From Planctomycetia bacterium (GTDB taxonomy: Bacteria; Planctomycetota; Planctomycetia; Gemmatales; HRBIN36): DNA of 43,901 bases. The translations under genes were made by a program, and so were the position numbers. Shown piece after piece: positions 34,081 to 43,742 of this stretch (position 1 is its first letter; each line of letters begins with the position of its first letter). The stretch is taken from contig JAEUIE010000004.1 of the NCBI GenBank assembly GCA_016795155.1, positions 1-43,901 of the forward strand, in the 5' to 3' direction. The notes under the pieces were generated by a model, which was given only the letters and a program-made list of their open reading frames with translations, ran no database searches and was not told the origin of the DNA.

Positions 34081-35279
34081 TACACCCCCCCTCGGAAGGC
34101 TCGCTGGACAAGGGAGTTGAAAAGCGACTCGGATTCACACGCCGAACCGGAATACTTTTCGCGTAGTCGATGGGTACCGGAAAGTTGGTTCGCAAACGCG
34201 GCTTGCTCTTTTAGTTCGGGAACGTAAAGCGTAAGCCTCCGCTGTGCAGTGATCGGAACTTGGTTTCGCGTCGTCTGCGACATTTCCTTTTCAAGCTGTT
34301 GCTGGAAGTGTGAACCTCGCAATGCAGCAAAGAGGAATTCAGAAGTCAGCAACTTTGGGTTGGGACGAAAGCACGTTAGAGACGTGCCGATTAGTGCCTC
34401 TGGAAAGTCGCCTCGATAGAGAGCCACAGGTCCTACTGTTGCATTGTGTGCCAGTAGAACATCGCCTTGCTCGATCCAACCAAACGTAAGGGTTCTGGCC
34501 TTTTCCTCATTTAGGCGAGGTACATCATCCAAGACAAGCGTGCCGTCGGCCGCCACGTGCTTGGCAGACAAGAACGGAATGCCGACGGAACCAAATTCGT
34601 GTTTCCGAGGGTAACTACCACCGTAATTCCCATCTTTGTGAACCAAGAGGACGTGCGATTCAAGCAACTCGGCAATCGTTCTCGCTTGCGTCTCAGCTCC
34701 ATCAGAGAACTGACGAAAAAGCGAATCTGAAAGAGCTTCAAGGCTCTGGACTGCCTCCCGCCGTTTTCGCCGGATTTCGTCGGCCTTGTCGAGGATGTCG
34801 GCGATCCGCTTCTGCTCCGGCAGCGGCGGCAGGGGAAATCTTGATTCCTTGATGATCCGATCGCTGACTGCTGGGTAACTTGCACCCGTAGCTTGTCGCA
34901 CCATGTCCGCGACGAACAGCTCCGTCCGAACCCAGTGAAAGAGGTAGCGGTAATCTAGCTTATTGGGATGGCAGCGAAGGACGCAGAAGCCGGTCGAGGC
35001 AATGGCATCGGTCAAATGCTCTGGCACGAGAGCCACAGCATTGAGATTTGGCCTAACAGTCGAGACGAGTACGTCGTTCGATTTCACTATTTGCCGAGCA
35101 CGACTTGGTGCTTCACTGGCTGAGATGCGGCTGGTACCGATGATCGTCTTCGTGTCACGATCCACCGAAGCGATATCTATGTAATCGAATTCATCCTCCG
35201 GTACGGCGTACTGCGGGCTCCAAGTGTCGATATCGACGACGTTCGGCTTTATCGGCGAATAGTCAATGGTAAGGGTCAT
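34080..35279 (-). CDS. hsdS: Type I restriction-modification specificity subunit HsdS
   Basis: The 399-aa protein has the two-TRD layout of HsdS. TRD1 (about 1-145) ends with SDRIIKESRFPLPPLPEQKR, followed by the conserved helix IADILDKADEIRRKRREAVQ. TRD2 (about 205-365) ends with ITAQRRLTLYVPELKEQAAF, followed by a second helix. The F-PLPPLPEQKRIA motif is the standard end of a TRD. Together they fix the two half-sites of the DNA target. The ATG overlaps the stop of a short duplicated piece of the hsdM tail (ATGA), and the stop overlaps the 5'-nucleotidase start (TAATG). Confidence 0.92.
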   Translation of the reverse strand: MTLTIDYSPIKPNVVDIDTWSPQYAVPEDEFDYIDIASVDRDTKTIIGTSRISASEAPSRARQIVKSNDVLVSTVRPNLNAVALVPEHLTDAIASTGFCVLRCHPNKLDYRYLFHWVRTELFVADMVRQATGASYPAVSDRIIKESRFPLPPLPEQKRIADILDKADEIRRKRREAVQSLEALSDSLFRQFSDGAETQARTIAELLESHVLLVHKDGNYGGSYPRKHEFGSVGIPFLSAKHVAADGTLVLDDVPRLNEEKARTLTFGWIEQGDVLLAHNATVGPVALYRGDFPEALIGTSLTCFRPNPKLLTSEFLFAALRGSHFQQQLEKEMSQTTRNQVPITAQRRLTLYVPELKEQAAFANQLSGTHRLREKYSGSACESESLFNSLVQRAFRGGV

Positions 35280-35346
35280 CCCAGCATCGCCTCCAGTTCT
35301 TCGAGGTCGCTGGCAATCTCGCGTTCCAGCTTCTTGAGGCGGGCCA
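35276..35346. repeat. 71-bp direct repeat, copy 1 (hsdS side)
   Basis: Matches 36516-36586 with four mismatches over 71 bases. The two copies bracket the DUF1016 gene exactly. Identity stops abruptly at both ends. Confidence 0.85.
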
Positions 35347-35347
35347 T
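35276..35347 (-). pseudogene. Duplicated hsdM 3' tail (23-codon remnant) in front of hsdS
   Basis: From ATG 35347 to TGA 35276, the frame reads MARLKKLEREIASDLEELEA, then MLG. It differs from the true HsdM C-terminus ([20 protein letters not shown], then LG) at only two residues. The TGA overlaps the hsdS ATG. The natural reading is that hsdM once ran straight into hsdS here and was separated by insertion of the DUF1016 gene, leaving its original 3' end behind. The mini-frame might still couple translation into hsdS. Confidence 0.8.
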
Positions 35348-35379
35348 GGTCTTCGCTCTTTGACTACTTATGTCTAACC

Positions 35380-36519
35380 TCATGGTTGCTCGGCCTCCAG
35401 CCGCTGCTTTTCGGTTTCTATCTGTTTCTGCAACAATTCCTTGCTGGGCAGTTCCAACTGATACTTGGAAACGAAGAGCTTGTTATCCATTCCCGCCAGG
35501 GCATACTCGACCAGGGCATGGTCTTTATCGGTACAGAGCAGGATGCCGATGGGTGGATTATCGCTGGTAGTGCGCACCTGGCGGTCGAACCAACTGACAT
35601 AGGTGTTGAGTTGGCCAATATTCTCGTGGGTAAAGCGTTCCAGCTTAAGCTCCACCAGCACATGGCACTTAAGAATTCGGTGATAAAAGACCAGGTCGAC
35701 GAAGTGGTAGGTATCGCCAATAAGGATGCGGCGCTGGCGGGCTTCGAAGCAGAAGCCCTGCCCCAGTTCCAGCAGGAAGTTCTGCAGGCGGTCGAGCAGT
35801 TGATCCTCCAGGTGTGATTCTGTCATCACCTCGCGAGGCGTGAGTCCCAGGAACTCAAAGACATACGGATCGCGAATGGTGAGGGCTGGTGAATCAGGCT
35901 CTGCCGATTTCTGTGTCTGGGCAGCCAGCTTCTGGCGATCCAGGGAAAGCTCGCTGCGTTCATAGAGCAGGCTGCTGATCTGCCGCTTGAGTTCACGGAC
36001 CGACCAGCTCCCCTGGATGCATTCCCGTTCGTAGAAGGCGCGTTTTTCAGGACTATCGATCTGCAGGAGTTCGTTGATATGGGTGAACGACAGCCGGGTG
36101 AGCAGATCTTTCCCGGAAATGGGAGTCAGTGCCTCCCGAATGGCAGTTGGTTCTAATGTGATAGCTGGCAACAGGTTATGAAAATCGGGATTCAGTGAAT
36201 CCCGAATCTGGGGATAAAGCTGGTAGAAGAGACGATAGCGGCGAAGCTCGCGTTGTTCACAGCGGCTGATGGCCTGCTCTTGTAATTGTGCTGCGAGCTT
36301 TTCCAGCAGATGTGTGCCATAGGCAGCTCGGTCGGCGCCATGCTGTTCGAATTCATGAATATGCCAGCCTATCAGCCAGTTGCGCAGGGTGAGGCCGGCA
36401 TTGATGGCCCGGGCAGCTTGCTTTTGCAGTTGATGGTGAATGGCGCAGATGGCATCCACCATGCCGGTGAAGGGCAATACCGCGGTACCTGGAAGAGTGG
36501 CTGAAGGGTTCTGTTTCAT
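35380..36519 (-). CDS. DUF1016 (YhcG-like) PD-(D/E)XK nuclease-family protein inserted in the hsd operon
   Basis: The 379-aa protein has a DUF1016 N-terminal domain (about 20-170; [73 protein letters not shown]). The C-terminal YhcG nuclease-like domain (about 220-355) has [40 protein letters not shown], then [20 protein letters not shown]. The D ... ELK spacing is a PD-(D/E)XK site. Family members are widespread near type I restriction genes and in defence islands, with no firmly known role. Its ATG overlaps the hsdM stop (ATGA). The gene is flanked by a 71-bp duplicated hsdM tail, so it arrived as cargo between hsdM and hsdS. Confidence 0.88.
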   Translation of the reverse strand: MKQNPSATLPGTAVLPFTGMVDAICAIHHQLQKQAARAINAGLTLRNWLIGWHIHEFEQHGADRAAYGTHLLEKLAAQLQEQAISRCEQRELRRYRLFYQLYPQIRDSLNPDFHNLLPAITLEPTAIREALTPISGKDLLTRLSFTHINELLQIDSPEKRAFYERECIQGSWSVRELKRQISSLLYERSELSLDRQKLAAQTQKSAEPDSPALTIRDPYVFEFLGLTPREVMTESHLEDQLLDRLQNFLLELGQGFCFEARQRRILIGDTYHFVDLVFYHRILKCHVLVELKLERFTHENIGQLNTYVSWFDRQVRTTSDNPPIGILLCTDKDHALVEYALAGMDNKLFVSKYQLELPSKELLQKQIETEKQRLEAEQP

Positions 36520-36586
36520 CCCAGCATCGCCTCCAGTTCTGCGAGGTCGCTGGCGATCTCGGCTTCCAGCTTCTTGAGGCGGGCCA
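36516..36586. repeat. 71-bp direct repeat, copy 2 (hsdM 3' end)
   Basis: This is the genuine 3' end of hsdM, including its TGA. It is repeated at 35276-35346 with four mismatches. Confidence 0.85.
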
Positions 36587-38066
36587 GAATCTTCTTCGGT
36601 GGATCGTACTTTACTTCCTCGTGGACAATCTCCTTGTAGCGGTTGAGCGACAGGTCGAACTTATTCTCGGCAATCTCGGCCTTGGGGACGAAGAACGCCT
36701 TGTCCTTGCGGTCGGTGTCCTTCTTCGGGTTCCGCTTGGCCCAGCGAACACACACGTCGGGCAGGTCGTTGGCTTCAACCGGATCGCGTTTGTCGTCGAG
36801 CGAGAAGCCATCGGCCTGCACGTCGTAGAACCAGACATCAGTGGTGCGGCCACCCTTGGTGAAGATGAGAATGGCTGTGCTGACCCCGGCATAAGGCTTG
36901 AATACACCAGCGGGAAGTTTGACCACCGCCTCAAGCTGATGTTCTTCAACGAGTAGCTTGCGTGCAGCGACGTGGGCATTGGACGAACCGAAAAGTACGC
37001 CATCCGGCACGATGACGGCACAGCGTCCGCCGAGTTTGAGCATACGGAGCATGAGTATCAGGAACAGCAGTTCGGTCTTCCTGGTCTTCACCTTGCCCGT
37101 GAGGCTGGGATGTACATCTTGCTCGTCGAGGCTTCCTTTGAAAGGCGGATTGGCCAGGATCAGGTCGAAGCATTCGCTGGCGTAACGGGGGAAGCGTTCG
37201 GGGAAGTTGTTGCTGAGCGTGTCCTGGTAATGGATGTCGGGCGTATCGACGCCGTGCAGCATCAGGTTCATGGCGGCGATGCGAAGCATGGTCACGTCGA
37301 AGTCGAAACCGTGGAACATGCCGCTCTGAATGTGCTGGCGGTACGGCTCCAAGAGGTCGCCGGTGTAGGTGACGTGCTGCTCGCCATTGGCCTTCTCGAC
37401 CATACGGCCTTCTTTCGACGTGTACTTCTTCCGCAGGTGCTCCATGACGCTGACGAGGAAGCCGCCGGTGCCACAGGCCGGGTCGCCAATGACCCAGGTG
37501 GGTTCGGGTTCCATCAGGTCCACCATCAGGCTGATGATGTGCCGGGGCGTGCGGAACTGGCCGTTGATGCCTGCCGTGGTCAGCTTGCTGAGCAGATACT
37601 CGTAGAGGTCCCCCTTCGTGTCACCCTGAGCGAGTGGCAATTCTTCGATCATGTTCACCGCCGAGACCAGCAGGCTCGGCTTCTGAATCATGAGTTGGGC
37701 GTCCTTCATGTATTCGGCGAAGGTGTTCTTCGGCTCGTCCTTGGGCTGGTGCCCGTTGTTGCCCAGCATGCGGAAGTGAGCAAAGACCTTATCGCGGACG
37801 AGATCCCGCATTTCCTCAGCACCGAGGTGGCGGAAGTTTGACCAACGAATGTCTTGTTCCTTGGAGCTGAAGAAGTAGCCTGGGAACGCCTTGCCCTTGT
37901 TGGTGCGATTCCAACGCTTTTCCTCAGTGCTCTCCCGCATGTCGAGCAGACGGGAGAACATGAGGAAGGAAATCTGTTCGATGACAGTGAGCGGGTTGGT
38001 AATCCCGCCCGTCCAGAACTCTTCCCAGAGCTTGTCAATGCGACCGCGGAGTGGTCCGGTAATCAT
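36516..38066 (-). CDS. hsdM: Type I restriction-modification DNA methyltransferase HsdM
   Basis: The 516-aa N6-adenine methyltransferase has an HsdM N-terminal helical domain ([20 protein letters not shown]). The AdoMet site is DPACGTGGF (195-203) and the catalytic motif IV is NPPF (306-309). A C-terminal coiled region interacts with Hsd[20 protein letters not shown] is the typical linker before motif I. The ATG lies 6 bases after the hsdR stop, with GAGGA about 10 bases upstream inside hsdR. It methylates the target set by HsdS and forms the R-M-S complex with the neighbouring products. Confidence 0.95.
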   Translation of the reverse strand: MITGPLRGRIDKLWEEFWTGGITNPLTVIEQISFLMFSRLLDMRESTEEKRWNRTNKGKAFPGYFFSSKEQDIRWSNFRHLGAEEMRDLVRDKVFAHFRMLGNNGHQPKDEPKNTFAEYMKDAQLMIQKPSLLVSAVNMIEELPLAQGDTKGDLYEYLLSKLTTAGINGQFRTPRHIISLMVDLMEPEPTWVIGDPACGTGGFLVSVMEHLRKKYTSKEGRMVEKANGEQHVTYTGDLLEPYRQHIQSGMFHGFDFDVTMLRIAAMNLMLHGVDTPDIHYQDTLSNNFPERFPRYASECFDLILANPPFKGSLDEQDVHPSLTGKVKTRKTELLFLILMLRMLKLGGRCAVIVPDGVLFGSSNAHVAARKLLVEEHQLEAVVKLPAGVFKPYAGVSTAILIFTKGGRTTDVWFYDVQADGFSLDDKRDPVEANDLPDVCVRWAKRNPKKDTDRKDKAFFVPKAEIAENKFDLSLNRYKEIVHEEVKYDPPKKILARLKKLEAEIASDLAELEAMLG

Positions 38067-38072
38067 ACTGCG

Positions 38073-41000
38073 TTATTCCTCGCTTCCTTGCGGCTTGAAG
38101 GAGCCAATAATGTCTAGGAGTTCGTCGGCCAAGGGCTCGTCGAAAAGTCCGTCGAGGCTGTCCGTGTGGAGCAGCGTGAACGGCGGCTCGTAGAGGCGTT
38201 GCACTTCGATGGAACCGTATTTGGCAATGTGGTTTTGCAGAAGATCGAGGAACTTGATTTGGTGTGATGCCAGGTTCGGGTGTTCCTTGACGAACTGGGT
38301 GAATCGTTCGTGAACGGTCTTGGCGTCCATTCCGATGACGCTGCGGATCGCTTGGTCGAGATGCCCAGCAGTTTCAGGGAAGTAATCCACCAGGTCGTGC
38401 AGGTCCAGACTGGAGTCAAGCGTCAGAACCAGCGAGCAAAGAGTTTCTAGTTCCGAAGCCTCGACGGGCTGTCCCGCCTTGATCTTCTGCAAAGTCGGAT
38501 TCTCGTCGATGATATCCTGCAAGATGTGATGGACGCGGTTGCGATAGGCGACCATGTCCAACCCAGCAAGTTTGACCTTCTGCCGTTTGCGTTCAACGAG
38601 CGAGGGTTCCTCGACAATGTCGATGACCTTCGGCGGCGTGGGGCTCGGCCCGGTCTTGGGACGAAACTGCAGGATGCCACGAAGCTCGATGCGGAGTTCT
38701 TCCAGTTCCCGGACCGTTATGTGGTCCCAGAACTCGGCACTCTTGGCCTTCTCGATGATCGGCAGTTTGATCTTCACCTGGCTGAGGTTGATCGGCAGGC
38801 TGCTTACCTGGTTGACGAGTTCGTCCTTCAGGTCGTCGAAGCGGCTGGAACCCTTAATGAGGGTAACCTGCATCTGGGCGATGAGCCGGTCGAACTTGTG
38901 AGCCTCCTCGTGGCCGGCGATGTTTGCCCACTGCATAAGCGGAGCGATTTCCTGCTCCAGGGTTGCCTTGGTATTCGCGTCGAATCTCTTGAGGGTGTCG
39001 TCGCCCTTGACCGAACAGACCTGCTTCCACTTCTCCCGGACCGGAATGCTCTTGTCGGGTAAGGCGGCGATGTCCTTACCGATCAGGTCAATGACCAGGT
39101 CGAAGGCATCAGCGTTCTGTTTCTCCAACGCGGTGCGGGCCAGTTCGAGTCGTGCCTCAAAGACGTTTTGCATCAGGGACTTGGCCTGCTTCGGCTCGGC
39201 AGTTTCATAGCCCTGCTCAAAGCGGTCGAAGTTTCCCCAGTGATCGAAGATCTGAAAGTGGGTCTTGTCCTTGCCGGGACCAAAGAGGTTCTGGCATAGC
39301 CGGGTTCCGCGTCCGATCATTTGCCAGAACTTGACGAAGGAGAACACGGGCTTCGCAAAGACCAGGTTGACGATCTCCGGTACGTCGATGCCGGTATCGA
39401 GCATGTCCACGGAAACGGCAATCGTCAGATCGGGGTTGGAGCCGGTGCCCTTGAAGTCGTCGATGAGTTCCTCGGCTCGCGGGTCGTAGGTGTCGATCAC
39501 GCGGCAGAAATTGCCACCGTACTGTGGGTACATCTCATCGAAGAGATTTTGCAGTAGAACGGCGTGGTCATGGTTGCGAGCGAAGATGATCGTCTTGCCG
39601 ATCCGACTCCCGTCGGAAACTCGAACGCCGTGCTCCATCAAGTTCCGCAAGATGATCCGGTTGGTATCCTTGTTGAAGATCCGCTTGTCGACTTCGGCCT
39701 GCTCGAACTCGACCGCCTGCGGCAGACTCTCGTCTTCTTCCAATTGGCGGCGTTGTTCCTCGGACATCTGTGAATACTTGATACCCGCCCGCAGGAACGG
39801 CGTGGTGTGCGTATCCACGACGAACGGAACAAGATACGGGGGGTTGTTGTTGATCGCCTCTTCGTAGGAGTAGTTGAAGGTCGGGTCCTTCGCCCCGCAC
39901 TGGAACATGTCGAACGTGCTTTTGGCAACGTAGTCGATGGGCGTCGCGGTGAGGCCGACCTGGTAGCAGTCGAAGTAGTCGAAGAGTTGCCGATAGCGGT
40001 TGTAAAGGCTGCGGTGGGATTCATCGGCGACGATGAGGTCGAAGAAGCCAGGGTCGAACGTCTCGAAGACTTTCATCATGGCCGGATAAGTGGCCAGATA
40101 GATTCGCTTGGTGCGGTCATTGGCCGTGTCGCTTGTGACGTAAGTTCGATTCTCGGACGGCAAGAATTCCTTGAAGGCGTTGTGGGCTTGTTTGCGGAGT
40201 TCGCGACGGTCGCACAGGAAAAGGATTCGCTTGGCCCAACGAGCTTGAATCAAGGCATCGCAGAGAGCAATCGCGACGCGGGTCTTACCGGTGCCGGTCG
40301 CCTGAACGATCAAGGCTTTGCGTTTCTTTTGGGCGAAGTTCTCCACCACTCGCCGCACCGCCTCGAACTGGTACATGCGGGTGATGATGCTTTTGCTCTT
40401 GTCCGGACCCACCTGTGTGGCGGGTTTGCGTTCCTTCCGCTGGAAGTGCAAGTGCTGAAGGCTGTCTTTGGAGTAGTAGCCGTAAATCTTTCGCGGTGGC
40501 TCCCCAGCGGCGTCGTTCCAGATCCAGAGGTCGTAGCCGTTGGTGTAGAAGATTATGGGACGCTGACCGTGCTCGGCTTCCAGGCCGTCGGCGTAGCATT
40601 TGGCCTGGGTGCGACCAATTTCAGCGTTCTTCGAGGTTTTCTTCGCTTCGATCACTCCCAGGGGTTTGTCGTTGTCATCCACGAGGACGTAGTCCGCATA
40701 GCCAATCCCGGAATCCGTCGGCTGGCCGGAGACTTCCATTTCCTTCTTCACTTCGTGCGTGCTGGTCAGGTTAGGACCGACCTTCCAGCCAACGTCGGCC
40801 AGCATGAGGTCGATCAGGTAACGGCGAGTCTGCTCCTCGTTGAAGGAGAGTGGATCAACCGCTTCGACTGCGGCTGCCGCTTGTTGTCCGGCTGTGAGTG
40901 CCAGTTCCAGTTCGGATGCGGTGGCAACAGCCTGCTCAGCACGTGACCGTTCGGCTTCGAGGTCGTCGAGCAGTTTCTGCATCTGGGCTTCTTGAGCCGC

Positions 41001-41474
41001 GATGCGTTCCAGGATGGCTCGCTTTTCCTTGCGGCGTTCTACCGCTTCGGCACCGCCCTCAGGAGGCTGGGTGAACGCCGGGCAATCCTCGGCTTTACCG
41101 CCAGCAAAGGTGACGAACAGCCAACGTCCCAGGTCGTACGCTTCCTTTAGCAGGCGAAGGGCGGTCGTGGTGTCGCCACGGTTGCCGTGGACTGCATGGT
41201 TGCCCTCGATGCGGAGGGCATGCATCTTCGAGACGACGACTCGCGGGACTGCTGACTGAAAGGCAGAATCATCCAGCAGGTCGATGAGGTTGGGGCGGAA
41301 TAATCGAGGAAGGCGAAGTTCGTGGTGAACAAACTTGGCGGACTGTTCGCAGAACGCACGCAACTTCGAGATCGCACCGATGGGATCTGCATGGGCGTAC
41401 GACTCCGCAAAGCCACCGAGCCCGGACAGCTCTGGCCACTTCGGTTTCAAAAACTCGAAGTTGATCGATCGCAT
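38073..41474 (-). CDS. hsdR: Type I restriction endonuclease subunit HsdR (DUF4145-HsdR-helicase)
   Basis: I choose ATG 41474 ([20 protein letters not shown]), because HsdR proteins of this class begin this way. An open frame reaches a TTG at 41543, but that stretch contains a sigma-54 promoter match. The 1133-aa protein has a DUF4145 domain (about 1-150) and a coiled coil. The PD-(D/E)XK nuclease motif is [19 protein letters not shown]. Walker A is [13 protein letters not shown] (about 393), the DEAD-like box is VADESHRS (about 480), and GLTATP and the helicase C motif GRGTRLCQN follow. The C-terminal EcoEI-type domain binds HsdM. It translocates DNA and cuts unmethylated phage DNA. Confidence 0.93.
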   Translation of the reverse strand: MRSINFEFLKPKWPELSGLGGFAESYAHADPIGAISKLRAFCEQSAKFVHHELRLPRLFRPNLIDLLDDSAFQSAVPRVVVSKMHALRIEGNHAVHGNRGDTTTALRLLKEAYDLGRWLFVTFAGGKAEDCPAFTQPPEGGAEAVERRKEKRAILERIAAQEAQMQKLLDDLEAERSRAEQAVATASELELALTAGQQAAAAVEAVDPLSFNEEQTRRYLIDLMLADVGWKVGPNLTSTHEVKKEMEVSGQPTDSGIGYADYVLVDDNDKPLGVIEAKKTSKNAEIGRTQAKCYADGLEAEHGQRPIIFYTNGYDLWIWNDAAGEPPRKIYGYYSKDSLQHLHFQRKERKPATQVGPDKSKSIITRMYQFEAVRRVVENFAQKKRKALIVQATGTGKTRVAIALCDALIQARWAKRILFLCDRRELRKQAHNAFKEFLPSENRTYVTSDTANDRTKRIYLATYPAMMKVFETFDPGFFDLIVADESHRSLYNRYRQLFDYFDCYQVGLTATPIDYVAKSTFDMFQCGAKDPTFNYSYEEAINNNPPYLVPFVVDTHTTPFLRAGIKYSQMSEEQRRQLEEDESLPQAVEFEQAEVDKRIFNKDTNRIILRNLMEHGVRVSDGSRIGKTIIFARNHDHAVLLQNLFDEMYPQYGGNFCRVIDTYDPRAEELIDDFKGTGSNPDLTIAVSVDMLDTGIDVPEIVNLVFAKPVFSFVKFWQMIGRGTRLCQNLFGPGKDKTHFQIFDHWGNFDRFEQGYETAEPKQAKSLMQNVFEARLELARTALEKQNADAFDLVIDLIGKDIAALPDKSIPVREKWKQVCSVKGDDTLKRFDANTKATLEQEIAPLMQWANIAGHEEAHKFDRLIAQMQVTLIKGSSRFDDLKDELVNQVSSLPINLSQVKIKLPIIEKAKSAEFWDHITVRELEELRIELRGILQFRPKTGPSPTPPKVIDIVEEPSLVERKRQKVKLAGLDMVAYRNRVHHILQDIIDENPTLQKIKAGQPVEASELETLCSLVLTLDSSLDLHDLVDYFPETAGHLDQAIRSVIGMDAKTVHERFTQFVKEHPNLASHQIKFLDLLQNHIAKYGSIEVQRLYEPPFTLLHTDSLDGLFDEPLADELLDIIGSFKPQGSEE

Positions 41475-41514
41475 CAGTAAGTAGTCACCAATTCCGGCCA
41501 TGGCGACTGGCAAA

Positions 41515-41530
41515 CGCGAACTGCGTGCCA
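41515..41530 (-). promoter_or_regulatory. Candidate sigma-54 (-24/-12) promoter for the hsd operon
   Basis: The minus strand reads TGGCACGCAGTTCGCG. The -24 box TGGCACG is perfect and is preceded by T, as in the consensus YTGGCACG. The GG and GC dinucleotides are exactly 10 bases apart. The -12 box is TCGC instead of TTGC. It lies in the 86-base gap between the sigma-54 activator gene and the chosen hsdR start, about 40 bases before that start. Transcription would begin near 41504. This is a single-site match read by eye. Confidence 0.5.
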
Positions 41531-41560
41531 ACTCCATCGCCAAGGGTATTTTTGTTCGCT

Positions 41561-43153
41561 TCAGGCATCCCAGTCTCCGGTCACCTGCAGCCGCTTGAGC
41601 TGGGCATCAAGCGTCTGGTAGTTCTTCATTCCGAGGAGTCGAGCGGCTTGGGCCTTGACACCCTTTGCCTCTTCCATCGCTCGTCGCAAATAATTGCGGT
41701 GTAAATCGTTAAGATACTCCTCCAGGTCGAAACCGTCGCCGATCGGTCGGTCAAAAGCTCGATTGGACGGGCGGGTTTCGTCGGGCATTTCCCCTAGTGC
41801 CGCGACCAGGTCAGACCGCTCCAGAACCTGACCTTCGGCGAGGACAGCAGCCTGAACCAAAACGTTGTAAAGCTGCCGGACATTACCTGGCCAGCCATGT
41901 CTTTTCACAAACGCGGTTGCGGGGGCAGAAAGGGATTTGTGCTGATAGTTGGGCTCCTCCGCATTGAAGTTTCGATTGATCTGGTCCAGAAGTCGTTCAG
42001 CAATTGCGGGGATATCGGCTTTCCGATCTCGGAGTGGCGGAAGAGTGATCGAGATCGCCGAGAGACGGTAATAGAGGTCTTCGCGGAACTTGCCTTCGCG
42101 AATCGCCTCATGAAGATCGCGGTTGGTTGCAGCCACGACTCGCACATCGGCCTTGCGGTCCTTGTCGTCGCCCAGTCGTCGAAGCGTGCGGATACTTGGT
42201 CCCTCACCGGGTAACGGCTGCAAGACTCGCAGGAGTTTGGCTTGGGTCTCCAGATCGCATTCTCCCACTTCGTCCAGGAAGAGCGTTCCGCCATCGGTCA
42301 GTTCGAACGCACCTTTTCGTTCTTTGTCAGCTCCGGTGAATGATCCCTTGGTGTGCCCAAACAGTTCGGATTCCAGGAGCGTTTTCGAGAGGGTCGCACA
42401 GTTGATGGCGAGGAAGGGTTTGTCCCGGCGGTGACTGGCCTTGTGGATCGCCTGGGCAAACATCTCTTTGCCCGTGCCGCTCTCGCCCAGGAGAAGAATG
42501 GTTACGCCGCGAATGGCTGCCCGCTTGGCCCGACCAACGGCATCGCGAATCGCCCTACTGTCGCCCACGATGTCACCAAAGCCCTCGATCTCACTGGGGC
42601 TCTGCGACGCAAGATGCTGCAGGTGCGAATCCGGGTTCTTGAGAATCTCCGGAATCACATCGATGGTCAGATCGAAGGGAACTTCCGTGACCCAGGATTT
42701 CCCGGCGAACGTCTCGTAGAAGGTGGCCGGATATCGCGTCTTGCCAAGCAACAACCAAACGGCAGCCATAGCCGGAGTGCCGGGGCTTAGGTGCAGGCAC
42801 AATTCGGTCTCGTCCCAATCCTTCCTGTCGCGAATCGCAGCAAGTTCACCATCGGCGATCTGAAAGATCGCCTTGTAATCCGTGGGCTTCTTCAGATCCG
42901 CAGGGACAATCTCGGCCTTTACTCCGAGCCAGTTGACGTACTTCTTGTTCCAGGTGGCGGGATAGTTGCTAAGCAGTCGAACCTCATCGAACTGCTGTGT
43001 TGAAAACAAAGTCTTGATGGGACCAAGGTCTCCCTCCCTGGGACGCTCGCCCTTGATCTGCTCCATGATCTCTTCACGCTGGGCCGCCGGAAGCGATACC
43101 GCCATCGCCCGTAGGTCGCTGTGACCAATCCACTGAACTAATAATCTTTTCAC
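41561..43153 (-). CDS. RtcR-like sigma-54 activator with N-terminal CARF-like sensor domain
   Basis: I take GTG 43153 (MKRLLVQWIGHSDLRAMAVS); TTG 43183 and GTG 43156 are alternatives. Residues 1-165 form a Rossmann-like domain: KTLFSTQQFDEVRLLSNYP, then DETELCLHLSPGTPAMAAVW, LLLGKTRYPATFYETF. This parallels the CARF domain of E. coli RtcR (YLIHITTGTHVAQICWFLL). CARF domains bind cyclic oligoadenylate or RNA-end-type nucleotide ligands. The AAA+ domain follows: Walker A GESGTGKE (223-230), the sigma-54 contact loop GSFTGA (270-275) and Walker B LFLDEVGE (291-298). A Fis-type HTH ends it (KAQAARLLGMKNYQTLDAQL). Its stop lies 86 bases before hsdR with a sigma-54 promoter between them, so it probably switches on the restriction operon. 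Confidence 0.85.
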   Translation of the reverse strand: MKRLLVQWIGHSDLRAMAVSLPAAQREEIMEQIKGERPREGDLGPIKTLFSTQQFDEVRLLSNYPATWNKKYVNWLGVKAEIVPADLKKPTDYKAIFQIADGELAAIRDRKDWDETELCLHLSPGTPAMAAVWLLLGKTRYPATFYETFAGKSWVTEVPFDLTIDVIPEILKNPDSHLQHLASQSPSEIEGFGDIVGDSRAIRDAVGRAKRAAIRGVTILLLGESGTGKEMFAQAIHKASHRRDKPFLAINCATLSKTLLESELFGHTKGSFTGADKERKGAFELTDGGTLFLDEVGECDLETQAKLLRVLQPLPGEGPSIRTLRRLGDDKDRKADVRVVAATNRDLHEAIREGKFREDLYYRLSAISITLPPLRDRKADIPAIAERLLDQINRNFNAEEPNYQHKSLSAPATAFVKRHGWPGNVRQLYNVLVQAAVLAEGQVLERSDLVAALGEMPDETRPSNRAFDRPIGDGFDLEEYLNDLHRNYLRRAMEEAKGVKAQAARLLGMKNYQTLDAQLKRLQVTGDWDA

Positions 43154-43669
43154 CACTGATATTTTCCATTTCTTCCATAACAAATCAATTTGTACCTTAG
43201 TTTCTTCGTTTTGAAAGAATGAAATCTGAATAATTTTGAATACCCATTTCCTGAGAATCGCAAGGATTCCTCAAGGGAACTTGAACTGCTTCGCGGGCTG
43301 CCTGACTAACATTGGATTTGACAGCGTTACAACTAGATCGCCTGGATACTATCCTGGACGGTCTGACGGAGCGCCAGACTCTTCTTCACTCGGCCATTCA
43401 TGCTGGGTGACATGGTACTTCCCGGGAGAAAATAGAATCATGCACTGGAGCTTGTGTCGTTTCACTGACTCTGGTCAAGCATTCGGCTTGACGGCTAACG
43501 GGCAAGGATTGATCACCAGAGATTATGTCTGAAACAGGAGAAAAGAGCGTTAGCTTAATTAGGACCATTTTTCAGTCATAATCAGGTGATATGGAATAGC
43601 CATTTCGTTATTCCTTTTCAGGTGATTCCCTTCGGATCACTTCCTTTCCCGTTCAAGTCAGGAGTAGCA
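43154..43669. promoter_or_regulatory. Divergent intergenic region between the activator and the leader/beta-grasp genes
   Basis: No convincing gene lies here. A 26-codon minus-strand frame (MSPSMNGRVKKSLALRQTVQ...) is too short to trust. On the right side the 9-base word TCAGGTGAT occurs at 43582-43590 and 43618-43626. Between the copies is a weak hairpin (GGAATA ... TATTCC), and GTGAT/ATCAC half-sites lie at 43622-43640. These could be operator elements for the plus-strand gene. Promoters for both directions must lie in this stretch, but I cannot fix their position. Confidence 0.35.
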
Positions 43670-43735
43670 ATGTCCCACGCACGTGGACCACCCACCAGGC
43701 TGCGCGCTCATTGTTTCATTCCGGGTCACTTTTAA
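43670..43735 (+). CDS. Possible 21-aa leader peptide
   Basis: ATG 43670 has AGGAG 5 bases upstream. The frame encodes MSHARGPPTRLRAHCFIPGH, then F, and stops at TAA 43733-43735. That stop sits inside the AAGGAG ribosome site of the next gene (start 43743). The tight stop/ribosome-site overlap suggests translational coupling or attenuation. The peptide itself matches nothing I know. Confidence 0.4.
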   Translation: MSHARGPPTRLRAHCFIPGHF

Positions 43736-43742
43736 GGAGCAC

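Noticed and set aside
36972-37841. 289-codon plus-strand frame across hsdM
   Set aside because: It is antisense to hsdM with valine/glycine-rich composition typical of a shadow frame; it has no ribosome site.
39807-40946. 379-codon plus-strand frame across hsdR
   Set aside because: It is antisense to hsdR, and its composition is explained by the GC-rich codon use of hsdR.
41475-41543. Extending hsdR upstream to TTG 41543 or ATG 41537
   Set aside because: HsdR homologues begin at the [12 protein letters not shown] region, no ribosome site supports the earlier start, and the stretch holds the sigma-54 promoter match.
43236-43532. 98-codon plus-strand frame in the divergent intergenic region
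   Set aside because: Its composition looks random, it has no ribosome site, and it lies where promoters for both directions must be.
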